Shown: piece after piece, positions 1 to 5,655 of the stretch
Layout of the letters: each line of letters opens with the position of its first letter
Numbering within the stretch: position 1 is the first letter of the stretch
DNA from: Flavobacterium sp.
GTDB taxonomy: Bacteria > Bacteroidota > Bacteroidia > Flavobacteriales > Flavobacteriaceae
Direction: 5' to 3'
Assembly: GCF_030146175.1 (NCBI RefSeq)
Contig: NZ_JASLCE010000146.1
Location: 1-6,429, forward strand
Length of the DNA: 6,429 bases
Translations under genes and position numbers: made by a program
Notes under the pieces: generated by a model
The model's database searches: none
Told to the model about the DNA's origin: nothing
Seen by the model: only the letters and a program-made list of their open reading frames with translations

Positions 1-182
1 CCTTTTGCGGTTAATTCTGCTCGGGTAAGTCGTGGAATAAGAAGGCCATCAATATCGGTAACACCCTTTTTCCCGGTTACGTCTAACGTAGCTGTTGGAT
101 TTCTTGTATTAATTCCAATCTGAGCGTAAATCGCCCCTGTAAAAAGGAGCAAGAGGAATACAGTTACATAATACTTATTCAT
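1..182 (-). CDS. Secreted tandem-paralog protein, type A (copy A1), C-terminal part outside window
   Basis: This is the first 60 codons of a type A family member; the gene runs off the left edge. The ATG at 180-182 was chosen because it aligns exactly with the start of the complete A gene at 3982 and is followed by a signal peptide: MNKYY, then a hydrophobic stretch VFLLLLFTGAI, then a YAQ cleavage site near residue 20. The mature part opens with QIGINTRNP and LDVTG and continues with IDGLLIPRLTRAELTAK. Over the visible part it differs from the complete A gene at only six residues (Y19S, R27E, T30M, V35I, K39N, V41A), and bases 1-60 are identical to 3801-3860. It is the first gene of the next A-C-B cassette, downstream of the terminator at 485-522. 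The function is unknown, but a secreted surface protein is likely. Being a gene is nearly certain. Confidence 0.93.
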   Translation of the reverse strand, partial: MNKYYVTVFLLLLFTGAIYAQIGINTRNPTATLDVTGKKGVTDIDGLLIPRLTRAELTAK

Positions 183-205
183 ATCACTTATTGTTTAATT
201 AAAAT

Positions 206-219
206 CTGTTAATTAACAG
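206..219. promoter_or_regulatory. Perfect palindrome before A1, candidate operator
   Basis: CTGTTAATTAACAG is a 14-bp perfect palindrome that begins 24 bp upstream of the A1 start. The same position before the complete A gene carries a related inverted repeat with the core TGTTA-NN-TAACA. It could bind a dimeric regulator or form a hairpin near the ribosome binding region. It is absent from the B and C upstream regions. Confidence 0.4.
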
Positions 220-239
220 TAGAATCAAATTTTTACAAA

Positions 240-395
240 CTAAAATGTTATCTCTGTTTTTACAATGTTAAAGGGGGAACCAGCATCGATACGATCATCT
301 GGTAATAGCAACAGAACCTCATTGAGACCGTCCGAATACAGTATAAAATCAACTACAAAACTGCTCGTATAACTTTTTTTGAGGCCTTTTTTATT
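240..395 (-). pseudogene. Possible relic of an unrelated gene, open copy
   Basis: On the minus strand, 51 codons without ATG, GTG or TTG near their beginning read as protein-like sequence ending at TAG (240-242). The frame includes SFVVDFILYSDGLNEV, LLLLPDDRIDAGS and SPFNIVKTEITF. It is bounded upstream by TAA at 396-398. The pattern of hydrophobic residues, the DG and PDD turns and a clear C-terminal end suggest the 3' remnant of a gene that is not a member of the surrounding family. The copy at 4045-4199 shares the reading and ends with a different stop codon at the same place. I do not recognise the family. It could instead be chance coding potential in a conserved regulatory region. Confidence 0.45.
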
Positions 396-400
396 TTATA

Positions 401-422
401 TGATCACAATAAATTTTGATCA
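401..422. promoter_or_regulatory. Paired TGATCA sites upstream of A1
   Basis: Two TGATCA palindromes (401-406 and 417-422) are separated by 10 bp (CAATAAATTT), so their centres are 16 bp apart. The arrangement is identical at 4205-4226. It lies between the terminator and the A gene, where a cassette promoter is expected. No clear flavobacterial -33/-7 pair (TTTG, TAnnTTTG) was found nearby. Confidence 0.3.
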
Positions 423-484
423 ATAAACTATAATACGACTAAATTAATTAGCATTTTCGAACAACTTCTTAGAGATACATAGAC

Positions 485-522
485 AAAAAGCCCTATGTTT
501 CAGTCAAAATACAGGGCTTTTT
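485..522 (-). terminator. Bidirectional hairpin terminator after B
   Basis: Arms at 485-500 and 507-522 pair over 16 positions with one mismatch and one G-T pair, around a 6-base loop. The core is AAAAAGCCCT against AGGGCTTTTT, so T tracts follow the stem on either strand. It lies about 140 bp beyond the stop of the B gene and upstream of A1, and so separates two cassettes. Confidence 0.85.
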
Positions 523-632
523 TGAATTAAGCAGGAAATAGTAGAATTTTCTAAAGTTTTAGTAAGCATAGCGGACATAACATGAAGTTATCCCGGTTGT
601 TAGACTATTCTTATGTAGTGTAGCTATATTTC

Positions 633-643
633 AACATACGGAA
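633..643 (-). repeat. Conserved 3' flank element AACATACGGAA, after B
   Basis: The 11-bp sequence AACATACGGAA (plus strand) lies 22-32 bp beyond the B stop and recurs beyond the stops of C, B' and C'. The surrounding DNA is much less conserved. Its role is unknown. Confidence 0.5.
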
Positions 644-664
644 TAGTACTCTTTTGATAACATT

Positions 665-1594
665 TTAATCCGTCTGATTGTCGCCTCCAATTTGAACCCA
701 ACCTAGTCCGCCGCCGCCATATGGTCCTGTCCAAACTAACTCGACAGCCGTTTTAGGTCTAATAGTGGTTTTATAATCCGCTGCTGTTACTGAACCAACA
801 TTAAAATCAGCATAGGTATAGTTTGTTGGCAAATAACCAACCGGTGTTACAGTAGGAGTTACTACATTATACGTGCCACTGGAAGAACCATCAATACGGA
901 TCGTAATTACTCTACCGAGCTTAGGGTTGGGCGGTAACGAAATAGTCGAAGCAGTAAAGGAAAATATATTTAATATCTCATCGTCATCTGTCATTACTGC
1001 CTGAGCATTCGTTGAAGCACCCCGCCAAACTACATAACTACCCCTTGAAGAAGCAATAGTACCATCTGCTTTTGCTACAATAGCATAAGGATAATTGGTA
1101 CGCAAATTACCATCTGCCATATTGCGTATTCTTCCGTTTCCATTAACATCTAATTTTTCCGTAACCGCTGTTGTACTATAATCTCCTATAGCCATATTGG
1201 CGTTTTGATAAATATTCTGAGTATTTAAGCTAGCCTGCGCTGTCCCTCCTATTACCTTCCAGGGGCTTGTATTCACTTTTTTCCAGACATTCGATGGACC
1301 ATCAAAAAAATAATACCCATTTGTATCAATATTCGTTCGTTGCGAGAAAGCATTTCCTCCGGTTACATCCGTAATAAAGATGAGTACTCCATTTTGATCC
1401 GCTCCATACAGTCCTTCACCTTTTGCGGTTAGTTCTGCTCGGGTAAGTCGTGGCGGAAGAACACCCTCAATCTCTGAAGTTCCGTTTTTCCCTGTTATGT
1501 CCAAAGTAGCCTTAGGACTTATTGTATTTCCAACCTGAGCGTAAAGAAGCCCGGTAAAAAAAAGGAAACATACAATTGTACCATATTTTTTCAT
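665..1594 (-). CDS. Secreted tandem-paralog protein, type B, 309 aa
   Basis: This is a complete family member with a Sec signal peptide (MKKYGTIVCFLFFTGLLYA, cut before Q20) and no lipobox. Domains in order: an N-terminal motif at about 20-35; a conserved PPRLTRAELTAKG block at 48-59; LYGADQNG and ITDVTGG at 62-80; YYFFDGPSNVWKKV at 94-107; a second motif AIGDYSTT..EKLDVNGN at 135-153; acidic DDDE at 203-206; LPPNPKLGR and TIRIDG at 220-236; and LVWTG...GWVQIGGD at 286-305. The first motif reads QVGNTISP instead of QVGINTxSP, an in-frame loss of one codon (att) with local divergence. The start fits the signal peptide and a preceding A-rich tract (AATAAAAATAATGT). It is the last gene of the A-C-B cassette, 277 bp after C, with a terminator about 140 bp beyond its stop. 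The C-terminal fold resembles tail-fibre or adhesin tips; no activity can be named. Confidence 0.95.
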   Translation of the reverse strand: MKKYGTIVCFLFFTGLLYAQVGNTISPKATLDITGKNGTSEIEGVLPPRLTRAELTAKGEGLYGADQNGVLIFITDVTGGNAFSQRTNIDTNGYYFFDGPSNVWKKVNTSPWKVIGGTAQASLNTQNIYQNANMAIGDYSTTAVTEKLDVNGNGRIRNMADGNLRTNYPYAIVAKADGTIASSRGSYVVWRGASTNAQAVMTDDDEILNIFSFTASTISLPPNPKLGRVITIRIDGSSSGTYNVVTPTVTPVGYLPTNYTYADFNVGSVTAADYKTTIRPKTAVELVWTGPYGGGGLGWVQIGGDNQTD

Positions 1595-1645
1595 ACATTA
1601 TTATTTTTATTGAGTGATTATCATTTAAAGGAAGCTGCATTACTA

Positions 1646-1683
1646 CTTTTGCCTGAATAACTTACACTGAAACAGGACAAAAC
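1646..1683 (-). promoter_or_regulatory. Promoter-like element upstream of B
   Basis: On the minus strand, TTTTG is followed after exactly 18 bp by TATTCAGG and then CAAAA, 58 bp before the ATG. The -33 box and spacing fit the Bacteroidota vegetative promoter (TTTG, about 19 bp, TAnnTTTG), but the -7 box matches poorly. The same layout precedes C and B'. Confidence 0.4.
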
Positions 1684-1815
1684 TCCAATTTTCAAACAAA
1701 ACTCAGGCTATTTTTTGAATTACCAGAAAACGATAAAGCGTTCACGATTTTATTATAAAAAACGATTTCCGGTTAGCAAACTTTGGCTTTTACTCCTTGT
1801 TTAAAAATACCTTTT

Positions 1816-1826
1816 AACATACGGAA
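1816..1826 (-). repeat. Conserved 3' flank element, after C
   Basis: AACATACGGAA about 46 bp beyond the C stop, followed to the right by a short ACGG/CCGT pairing that could form a weak stem. Same element as at 633-643. Confidence 0.5.
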
Positions 1827-1871
1827 ACAGCATAACCGTTTTATAGCAACGTAATTAATCCCTTATGCTTT

Positions 1872-2816
1872 TTATGGTATCATCTGGTTGTCGCCTCCAA
1901 TTTGAACCCAACCTAGTCCGCCACCACCAAGCGGTCCTGTCCATACTAACTTGACAGCCGTTTTAACTTTAATAGTCGTTTTATAATCCACTGCTGTTAT
2001 TGCACCAACAGCAGTATAGTTTGTTGGCAAATAACCAACCGGTATTACTGTAGGAGTCGCTACAGTATAGATATAATCAGAATAGCCAGGACCAGGGCTG
2101 ACAGCACCATCAATACGGATCGTAACAACCCTACCGAGTTTAGGGTTCGATGGTAACGTAATAGTCGAGGCATTAAAGGAAAATATATTTAATATCTCAT
2201 CGTCATCAGACATTACTGCCTGCGCATTCGTTGAAACTCCTCGCCATACTCCATAGTTCCCTCTTGAAGAAGCCCAGGTACCATCTGCTTTTGCCACAAT
2301 AGTATACGGATAATTGGTCCGTAATTTACCATCTGCCATATTGCGTAATCTCACGTTTCCATTAACATCCAGTTTTTCGGTAGGGACTGTTGCTCTATAG
2401 TCTCCTATAGCAACATTGCCATTTTGATAAACATCCTGAGTATTTAAGTCCGCCTGTATGGTCGTTCCTATTGCCTTCCAGGGGGTTGCATTCACTTTTT
2501 TCCAGACATTCGATAGGCCATCGAAATAATAATACCCACTCTCGTCAATATTCGTTCGTTGCGATAAAATGTCCCCTCCGGTTACATCGGTAATAAAGAT
2601 GATTAATCCATTTTGATCCGCCCCATACAGCCCATTACCTTTTGCGGTTAATTCTGCTCGGGTAAGTCGTGGAGCAAGAACGCCATCAATATCGGTAACT
2701 CCCTTTTTTCCTGTTATGTCCAAAGTAGCCATAGGACTTTCTGTATTAATTCCAACCTGAGCGTAAATTAGCCCGGTAAAAAAAAGGGAACATACAATTG
2801 TACCATATTTTTTCAT
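1872..2816 (-). CDS. Secreted tandem-paralog protein, type C, 314 aa
   Basis: This is a complete family member whose signal peptide (MKKYGTIVCSLFFTGLIYA, cut before Q20) is nearly the same as in type B. The first motif is canonical (VGINTESP..TLDITG, 21-36). The second, VAIGDYRATVPTEKLDVNGN (135-154), is followed by VRLRNM. The acidic DDDE lies at 204-207, LPSNPKLGRVVTIRIDG at 221-237, and the end GLGWVQIGGDNQMIP at 300-314. Loop 1 after TIRIDG is the longest in the window (about 238-253, rich in Gly, Pro and Tyr), whereas loop 2 before DYKTT is the shortest (about 268-276). No catalytic residues or membrane segments were seen after the signal peptide. The start is preceded by AATAAAAATAAC, matching the other genes. 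It lies 215 bp downstream of A and is the middle gene of the A-C-B cassette. It may be co-transcribed with A or use its own upstream element at 2867-2903. Confidence 0.95.
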   Translation of the reverse strand: MKKYGTIVCSLFFTGLIYAQVGINTESPMATLDITGKKGVTDIDGVLAPRLTRAELTAKGNGLYGADQNGLIIFITDVTGGDILSQRTNIDESGYYYFDGLSNVWKKVNATPWKAIGTTIQADLNTQDVYQNGNVAIGDYRATVPTEKLDVNGNVRLRNMADGKLRTNYPYTIVAKADGTWASSRGNYGVWRGVSTNAQAVMSDDDEILNIFSFNASTITLPSNPKLGRVVTIRIDGAVSPGPGYSDYIYTVATPTVIPVGYLPTNYTAVGAITAVDYKTTIKVKTAVKLVWTGPLGGGGLGWVQIGGDNQMIP

Positions 2817-3031
2817 GTTATTATTTTTATTAAATGATCATTAATTTGAAAAATCTGAATTAATATTTTTGCCTAAAAAACTTACGTTAAAACAAGACAA
2901 AACGCTAATTTCCAGAAAAACACAGGCTGTTTTTTTATTATTTAGAAAAACTATTTCCGGTTAGTAGAATTTGGCTTTTATCCCTTGCTTTAGAAATAGA
3001 GTAACCTTTTTATAACAATATAATTAGTTCC
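2817..3031. other. Intergenic region between A and C
   Basis: This 215-bp stretch is related to the other two short spacers but shorter; it lacks the AACATACGGAA element. On the minus strand ACTA, an 8-base loop and TAGTTTTT could form a very weak terminator-like stem near 2945-2965. No gene was seen. Confidence 0.7.
2867..2903 (-). promoter_or_regulatory. Promoter-like element upstream of C
   Basis: TTTTG, an 18-bp spacer and TTTTTAGG followed by CAAAA lie 56 bp before the C start. Spacing and flanks match the elements before B and B'. The -7 match is weak, so this could be a transcript feature rather than a promoter. Confidence 0.35.
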
Positions 3032-3982
3032 TTATGGCGTAATTTGTTTGTCACCGCCAATTTGAACCCAACCTAGTCCACCACCGCCAAACGGCCCTGA
3101 CCATAGTAATTTAACAGCTGTTTTAGGTTTAATAGTTGTTATATAATCCGGTGCCGTTACTTCATTTCCATTAGCTACATTGTAGTTTGTTGGCAAATAA
3201 CCAACCGGTATTACACCAGGAGTCACTACGTTATAAGTAACAGCAGCACCGCTAGAAGTAATATGAGAGCCATCAATTCGGATCGTAATAATCCTGCCGG
3301 GCTTAGGATTGGCTGGTAACGTAATAATCGTGGCATTACGGGAAAATATATTTAATATCTCATCATCATCCGTCATTACCGCCTCAGCATTTGTTGATGC
3401 TCCTCGCCAAACGGTATAACTACCTCTTGAAGAAGCCAGAGTACCCTCTGCGTTTGCCACAACAGTATAAGGATAATCGATACGTACTTTACCATCTGTC
3501 ATATTGCGTATCCGCATGTTTCCATTAACATCTAATTTTTCCGTAGCCGCTGCTGCTCTATAATCCCCTATCGCAACATTGGCATTTTGATAAATATCCT
3601 GAGTATTTAAGGTAGCCTGTGCGGTTGCTCCTACTACCTTCCAAGGGTTTACATTCACTTTTTTCCAGGTATTCGATGGACCATCAAAAAAATAATATCC
3701 AATCTCTTCCATATTCGTTCGTTGCGACAAAATGTCTCCTCCGGTTACATCCGTAATAAAGATGAGTACTCCATTTTGGTCTGCTCCGTACAGCCCGTCC
3801 CCTTTTGCGGTTAATTCTGCTCGGGTAAGTCGTGGAATAAGAAGGCCATCAATATCGGTAGCGCCATTTTTCCCGGTTATGTCCAACGTAGCCATGGGAT
3901 TTTCTGTATTAATTCCAATCTGAGCGGAAATCGCCCCTGTAAAAAGAAGCAGGAGGAATACAGTTACATAATACTTATTCAT
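3032..3982 (-). CDS. Secreted tandem-paralog protein, type A, 316 aa
   Basis: This complete type A gene has its own signal peptide (MNKYYVTVFLLLLFTGAISA, cut before Q21), unlike the MKKYGTIV peptide of types B and C. The rest follows the family plan: QIGINTENP..TLDITG (21-37), IPRLTRAELTAKG (49-61), ITDVTGGDILSQRTN (77-90), VAIGDYRAAAATEKLDVNGN (136-155), DDDE (205-208), LPANPKPGRIITIRIDG (222-238) and GLGWVQIGGDKQITP (302-316). Loop 1 (about 239-253) and loop 2 (about 268-278) differ from those of B and C. The short signal-peptide spacing and the conserved non-coding DNA upstream support the start at 3982. It is the first gene of a cassette, preceded by the terminator of B' and followed by C. 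Upstream lie an inverted repeat (4011-4024) and a gene relic, so it is the natural place for cassette control. Function unknown; secretion is inferred. Confidence 0.95.
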   Translation of the reverse strand: MNKYYVTVFLLLLFTGAISAQIGINTENPMATLDITGKNGATDIDGLLIPRLTRAELTAKGDGLYGADQNGVLIFITDVTGGDILSQRTNMEEIGYYFFDGPSNTWKKVNVNPWKVVGATAQATLNTQDIYQNANVAIGDYRAAAATEKLDVNGNMRIRNMTDGKVRIDYPYTVVANAEGTLASSRGSYTVWRGASTNAEAVMTDDDEILNIFSRNATIITLPANPKPGRIITIRIDGSHITSSGAAVTYNVVTPGVIPVGYLPTNYNVANGNEVTAPDYITTIKPKTAVKLLWSGPFGGGGLGWVQIGGDKQITP

Positions 3983-4010
3983 ATCACTTATTGTTTAGAT
4001 TAATTAAAAC

Positions 4011-4024
4011 TTGTTAACTAACAG
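4011..4024. promoter_or_regulatory. Inverted repeat before A, candidate operator
   Basis: TGTTA-AC-TAACA at 4012-4023 keeps both arms of the palindrome at 206-219, although the central bases and one outer base have changed. It begins 29 bp upstream of the A start. Retention of the arms with a changed centre is what a dimer-binding site would show, but AT-rich DNA makes such repeats common. Confidence 0.4.
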
Positions 4025-4044
4025 TAGCATCCAATTTTTACAAG

Positions 4045-4199
4045 TCAAAATGCTATCTCTGTTTTTACAATGCTAAAGGGGAACAAGCATCGATCCTATC
4101 ATCTGGTAATAGCTACAGAACCTCATTGAAGCCATCGAAATACAAAACAAAATCAACTACAAAACTGCTCGTATAACTTCTTATGAAACCTTTTTTATT
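4045..4199 (-). pseudogene. Possible relic of an unrelated gene, broken copy
   Basis: This is the counterpart of 240-395. It reads SYTSSFVVDFVLYFDGFNEVL, then an in-frame TAG where the other copy has a leucine, then LLPDDRIDAC. A one-base deletion in a run of G (plus strand) shifts the frame before PFSIVKTEIAF. The stop is TGA at 4045-4047, aligned with TAG in the other copy. The stop and the frameshift show it is no longer translated as one protein. Confidence 0.45.
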
Positions 4200-4204
4200 T
4201 TATA

Positions 4205-4226
4205 TGATCACAATAAATTTTGATCA
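4205..4226. promoter_or_regulatory. Paired TGATCA sites upstream of A
   Basis: This 22-bp block is identical to 401-422, within a stretch where flanking bases have changed between the copies. It may be a binding site or simply a well-preserved part of the duplication. Confidence 0.3.
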
Positions 4227-4288
4227 ATAAATTACAATACGGCTAAATTAATTAGCATTTTCGAACAATCTTTTTGAGATATATGGAC

Positions 4289-4326
4289 AAAAAAACCCAT
4301 GTTTAAGACAAAACATGAGTTCTTTT
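4289..4326 (-). terminator. Bidirectional hairpin terminator after B'
   Basis: Arms at 4289-4304 and 4311-4326 pair with two mismatches (core CATGTTT with AAACATG, then AAAAA with TTTTT) around a 6-base loop. It occupies the same place as 485-522, about 150 bp past the B' stop. The stem sequence differs, but the structure and T tract are kept. Confidence 0.75.
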
Positions 4327-4444
4327 TTATTTAAGTAGTAAATAGTACTTTTTCAGGGTTTTATGATCCTTAACAAAGCCCGTTGGCTTGACATGGAGTC
4401 ATCCCGGTTGCTAGGCTATTCCTCTGTAGTGTAGATACACTTTT

Positions 4445-4455
4445 AACATACGGAA
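4445..4455 (-). repeat. Conserved 3' flank element, after B'
   Basis: AACATACGGAA about 19 bp beyond the B' stop, preceded by TTTT as in the C copies. Confidence 0.5.
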
Positions 4456-4473
4456 ATAGTAATTGATAGCATT

Positions 4474-5397
4474 TTAATCCGTCTGCTTGTCGCCTCCAAT
4501 TTGAACCCAACCTATTCCTCCATCACTAAGCAATCCCGTCCATACTAACTCAACAGCCGTTTGAGGCTTAATTGTCGTTTTATAATCCGCTGCTTGTACA
4601 CTATCACTAATAAGAAAATAGTTTGTGGGTAAATAACCAACCGGTGTTACACCTGGAGTCGCTATAGTATACGTGTGACTGGAAGCGCCATCAATACGGA
4701 TCGTAACAACCCTGCCGGGCTTAGGGTTGGCTGGTAACGTAATAGTCGAGACATCGGAGGAAATTATATTTAATATCTCATCGTCATCAGACATTACTGC
4801 CTGGGTATTCGTCCAAGCTAATCGCCAAACCGTGTAGTTCCCCTTTGAAGCTCCCCAAGTACCATCTGCTTGTGCCACAATATCATTAGGGTAAATGGTA
4901 CGTAGTTTACCATCCGACAAATTGCGTATTCTCGCATTTCCAATAACATCTACTTCCTCAATAATAAACATCGTACTATAATCTCCTATACCGATTTTTG
5001 CATTTTGGTAAATATTCTGAGTATTTAAGGTAGCATGTTCGGTCCCTCCTATTATCTTCCAAGGGGGTCTATGCACTTTTTCCCATACATTCGATGAACC
5101 ATCAAAATAATAATACCCACTCGCGTCAATATTCATTCGCTGTGACGAAGTATTTCCTCCGGTTACATCGGTAATATAAACAATCAATCCATTTTGATCT
5201 GCTCCATACAGCCCGTCTCCTTTTGCCGTTAGTTCCGCTCGGGTAAGTCGTGGCGGTAAAACACCAGTAATCATCGAAACGTCATTTTTTTCTTTTATGT
5301 CCAAAGTAGCCTTGGGACTTGCTGTATAAATTCCAACCTGAGCGTAAAGAAGCCCGGTAAAAAAGAGGAAACTTACAATTGTACCATATTTTTTCAT
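4474..5397 (-). CDS. Secreted tandem-paralog protein, type B (copy B'), diverged, 307 aa
   Basis: This is the type B gene of the neighbouring cassette, about 3.8 kb from its partner at 665-1594. The signal peptide MKKYGTIVSFLFFTGLLYA is almost identical, and both genes end in QTD. The body is more diverged than the other copies. The first motif is VGIYTASP..TLDIKEK rather than LDITGK. The second is IGIGDYSTMFIIEEVDVIGN, which loses the EKLDVNGN core. The glycine-rich GPxGGGGLGW near the end is GLLSDGGIGW. DDDE (204-207), LPANPKPGRVVTIRIDG (221-237), GYLPTNY and GWVQIGGD are intact, and the frame is unbroken, so it is probably still functional. Relaxed or diversifying selection would both fit. 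The start is preceded by AATAAAAAGAATGAC. It lies 258 bp downstream of C' and is followed by a terminator at 4289-4326. Confidence 0.95.
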   Translation of the reverse strand: MKKYGTIVSFLFFTGLLYAQVGIYTASPKATLDIKEKNDVSMITGVLPPRLTRAELTAKGDGLYGADQNGLIVYITDVTGGNTSSQRMNIDASGYYYFDGSSNVWEKVHRPPWKIIGGTEHATLNTQNIYQNAKIGIGDYSTMFIIEEVDVIGNARIRNLSDGKLRTIYPNDIVAQADGTWGASKGNYTVWRLAWTNTQAVMSDDDEILNIISSDVSTITLPANPKPGRVVTIRIDGASSHTYTIATPGVTPVGYLPTNYFLISDSVQAADYKTTIKPQTAVELVWTGLLSDGGIGWVQIGGDKQTD

Positions 5398-5447
5398 GTC
5401 ATTCTTTTTATTAGAAAATCATCATTTAAAGGGAACTGAATTTATAG

Positions 5448-5483
5448 TTTTGCCTAAATAACGTATGCTAAAACAAGACAAAA
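5448..5483 (-). promoter_or_regulatory. Promoter-like element upstream of B'
   Basis: TTTTG, an 18-bp spacer and TATTTAGG followed by CAAAA lie 56 bp before the B' start. This is the best of the three -7 boxes (TA..T..G). Presence of the element before every B and C gene whose upstream DNA is visible, and its absence before A, suggests separate initiation for these genes. Confidence 0.4.
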
Positions 5484-5599
5484 ACCAGGCTCCTTTTTTT
5501 GAATTACCAAAAAACGGTAAAGCGTTTATCATTTTAGTACGAAAAACTATTTCCGGTTAGTTGGCTTTGGCTTTTACCCCTTGTTTGAAAATACCTTTC

Positions 5600-5610
5600 A
5601 ACATACGGAA
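5600..5610 (-). repeat. Conserved 3' flank element, after C'
   Basis: AACATACGGAA about 46 bp beyond the C' stop. It has the same spacing and following sequence (ACAGC.TAACCGTTTTATAGC) as behind C. Confidence 0.5.
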
Positions 5611-5655
5611 ACAGCGTAACCGTTTTATAGCGACATCATTAATCCCTTATGATTT

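Larger units (their letters stand above)
183..664. other. Long intergenic region between B and A1
   Basis: This 482-bp stretch holds, from right to left, the B 3' flank with AACATACGGAA, a terminator, paired TGATCA sites, the gene relic, and an inverted repeat close to the A1 start. No intact gene with a start codon was found on either strand. The part from 183 to about 480 is as similar to 3983-4280 as the coding sequences are to each other. Confidence 0.8.
1595..1871. other. Intergenic region between C and B
   Basis: This 277-bp stretch has no gene. It contains the C 3' flank element, a TTTCCGGTTAG block shared with 2817-3031 and 5398-5655, the promoter-like element, and the A-rich leader of B. 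No strong terminator was seen, so read-through from C into B is possible. Confidence 0.7.
1..2633. repeat. Tandem segmental duplication, left copy of 3.8-kb cassette
   Basis: This segment (A1 start, intergenic, B, intergenic, most of C) matches 3801-6429 in gene order, gene type and intergenic DNA. Equivalent landmarks are offset by about 3.8 kb: A starts 182/3982, B starts 1594/5397, B stops 665/4474, C stops 1872/5656. The first 60 bases are identical in the two copies. The true unit is A-C-B plus terminator. Confidence 0.93.
5398..5655. other. Intergenic region between C' and B'
   Basis: This 258-bp spacer is the partner of 1595-1871. It contains the 3' flank element, a weak AACTA/TAGTT stem followed by T residues on the minus strand, and the promoter-like element of B'. 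No gene was seen. Confidence 0.7.

Noticed and set aside
580..622. Short plus-strand frame ATG...TAG (13 codons), with an equally long frame near 4392
   Set aside because: The differences between the two copies are mostly amino-acid changing, and the frame is too short to support a peptide.
665..1594. Lipoprotein assignment based on the Cys at residue 9 of the B signal peptide
   Set aside because: The Cys lies within the hydrophobic core start and is absent in B' and A; the cleavage site is LYA before Q, which is signal peptidase I type.
1642..1649. Plus-strand TAnnTTTG matches before B, C and B' as divergent promoters
   Set aside because: No -33 partner at proper distance is present in any copy, and they would transcribe antisense into the next gene.
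3732..3923. 63-codon plus-strand frame inside the A gene
   Set aside because: It is antisense to the well-conserved N-terminal domain of A, and its sequence is just the reverse reading of family codons.
665..5397. Type IX secretion C-terminal sorting domain on these proteins
   Set aside because: The proteins end shortly after GWVQIGGD with no recognisable sorting-domain motif, so only Sec export is supported.
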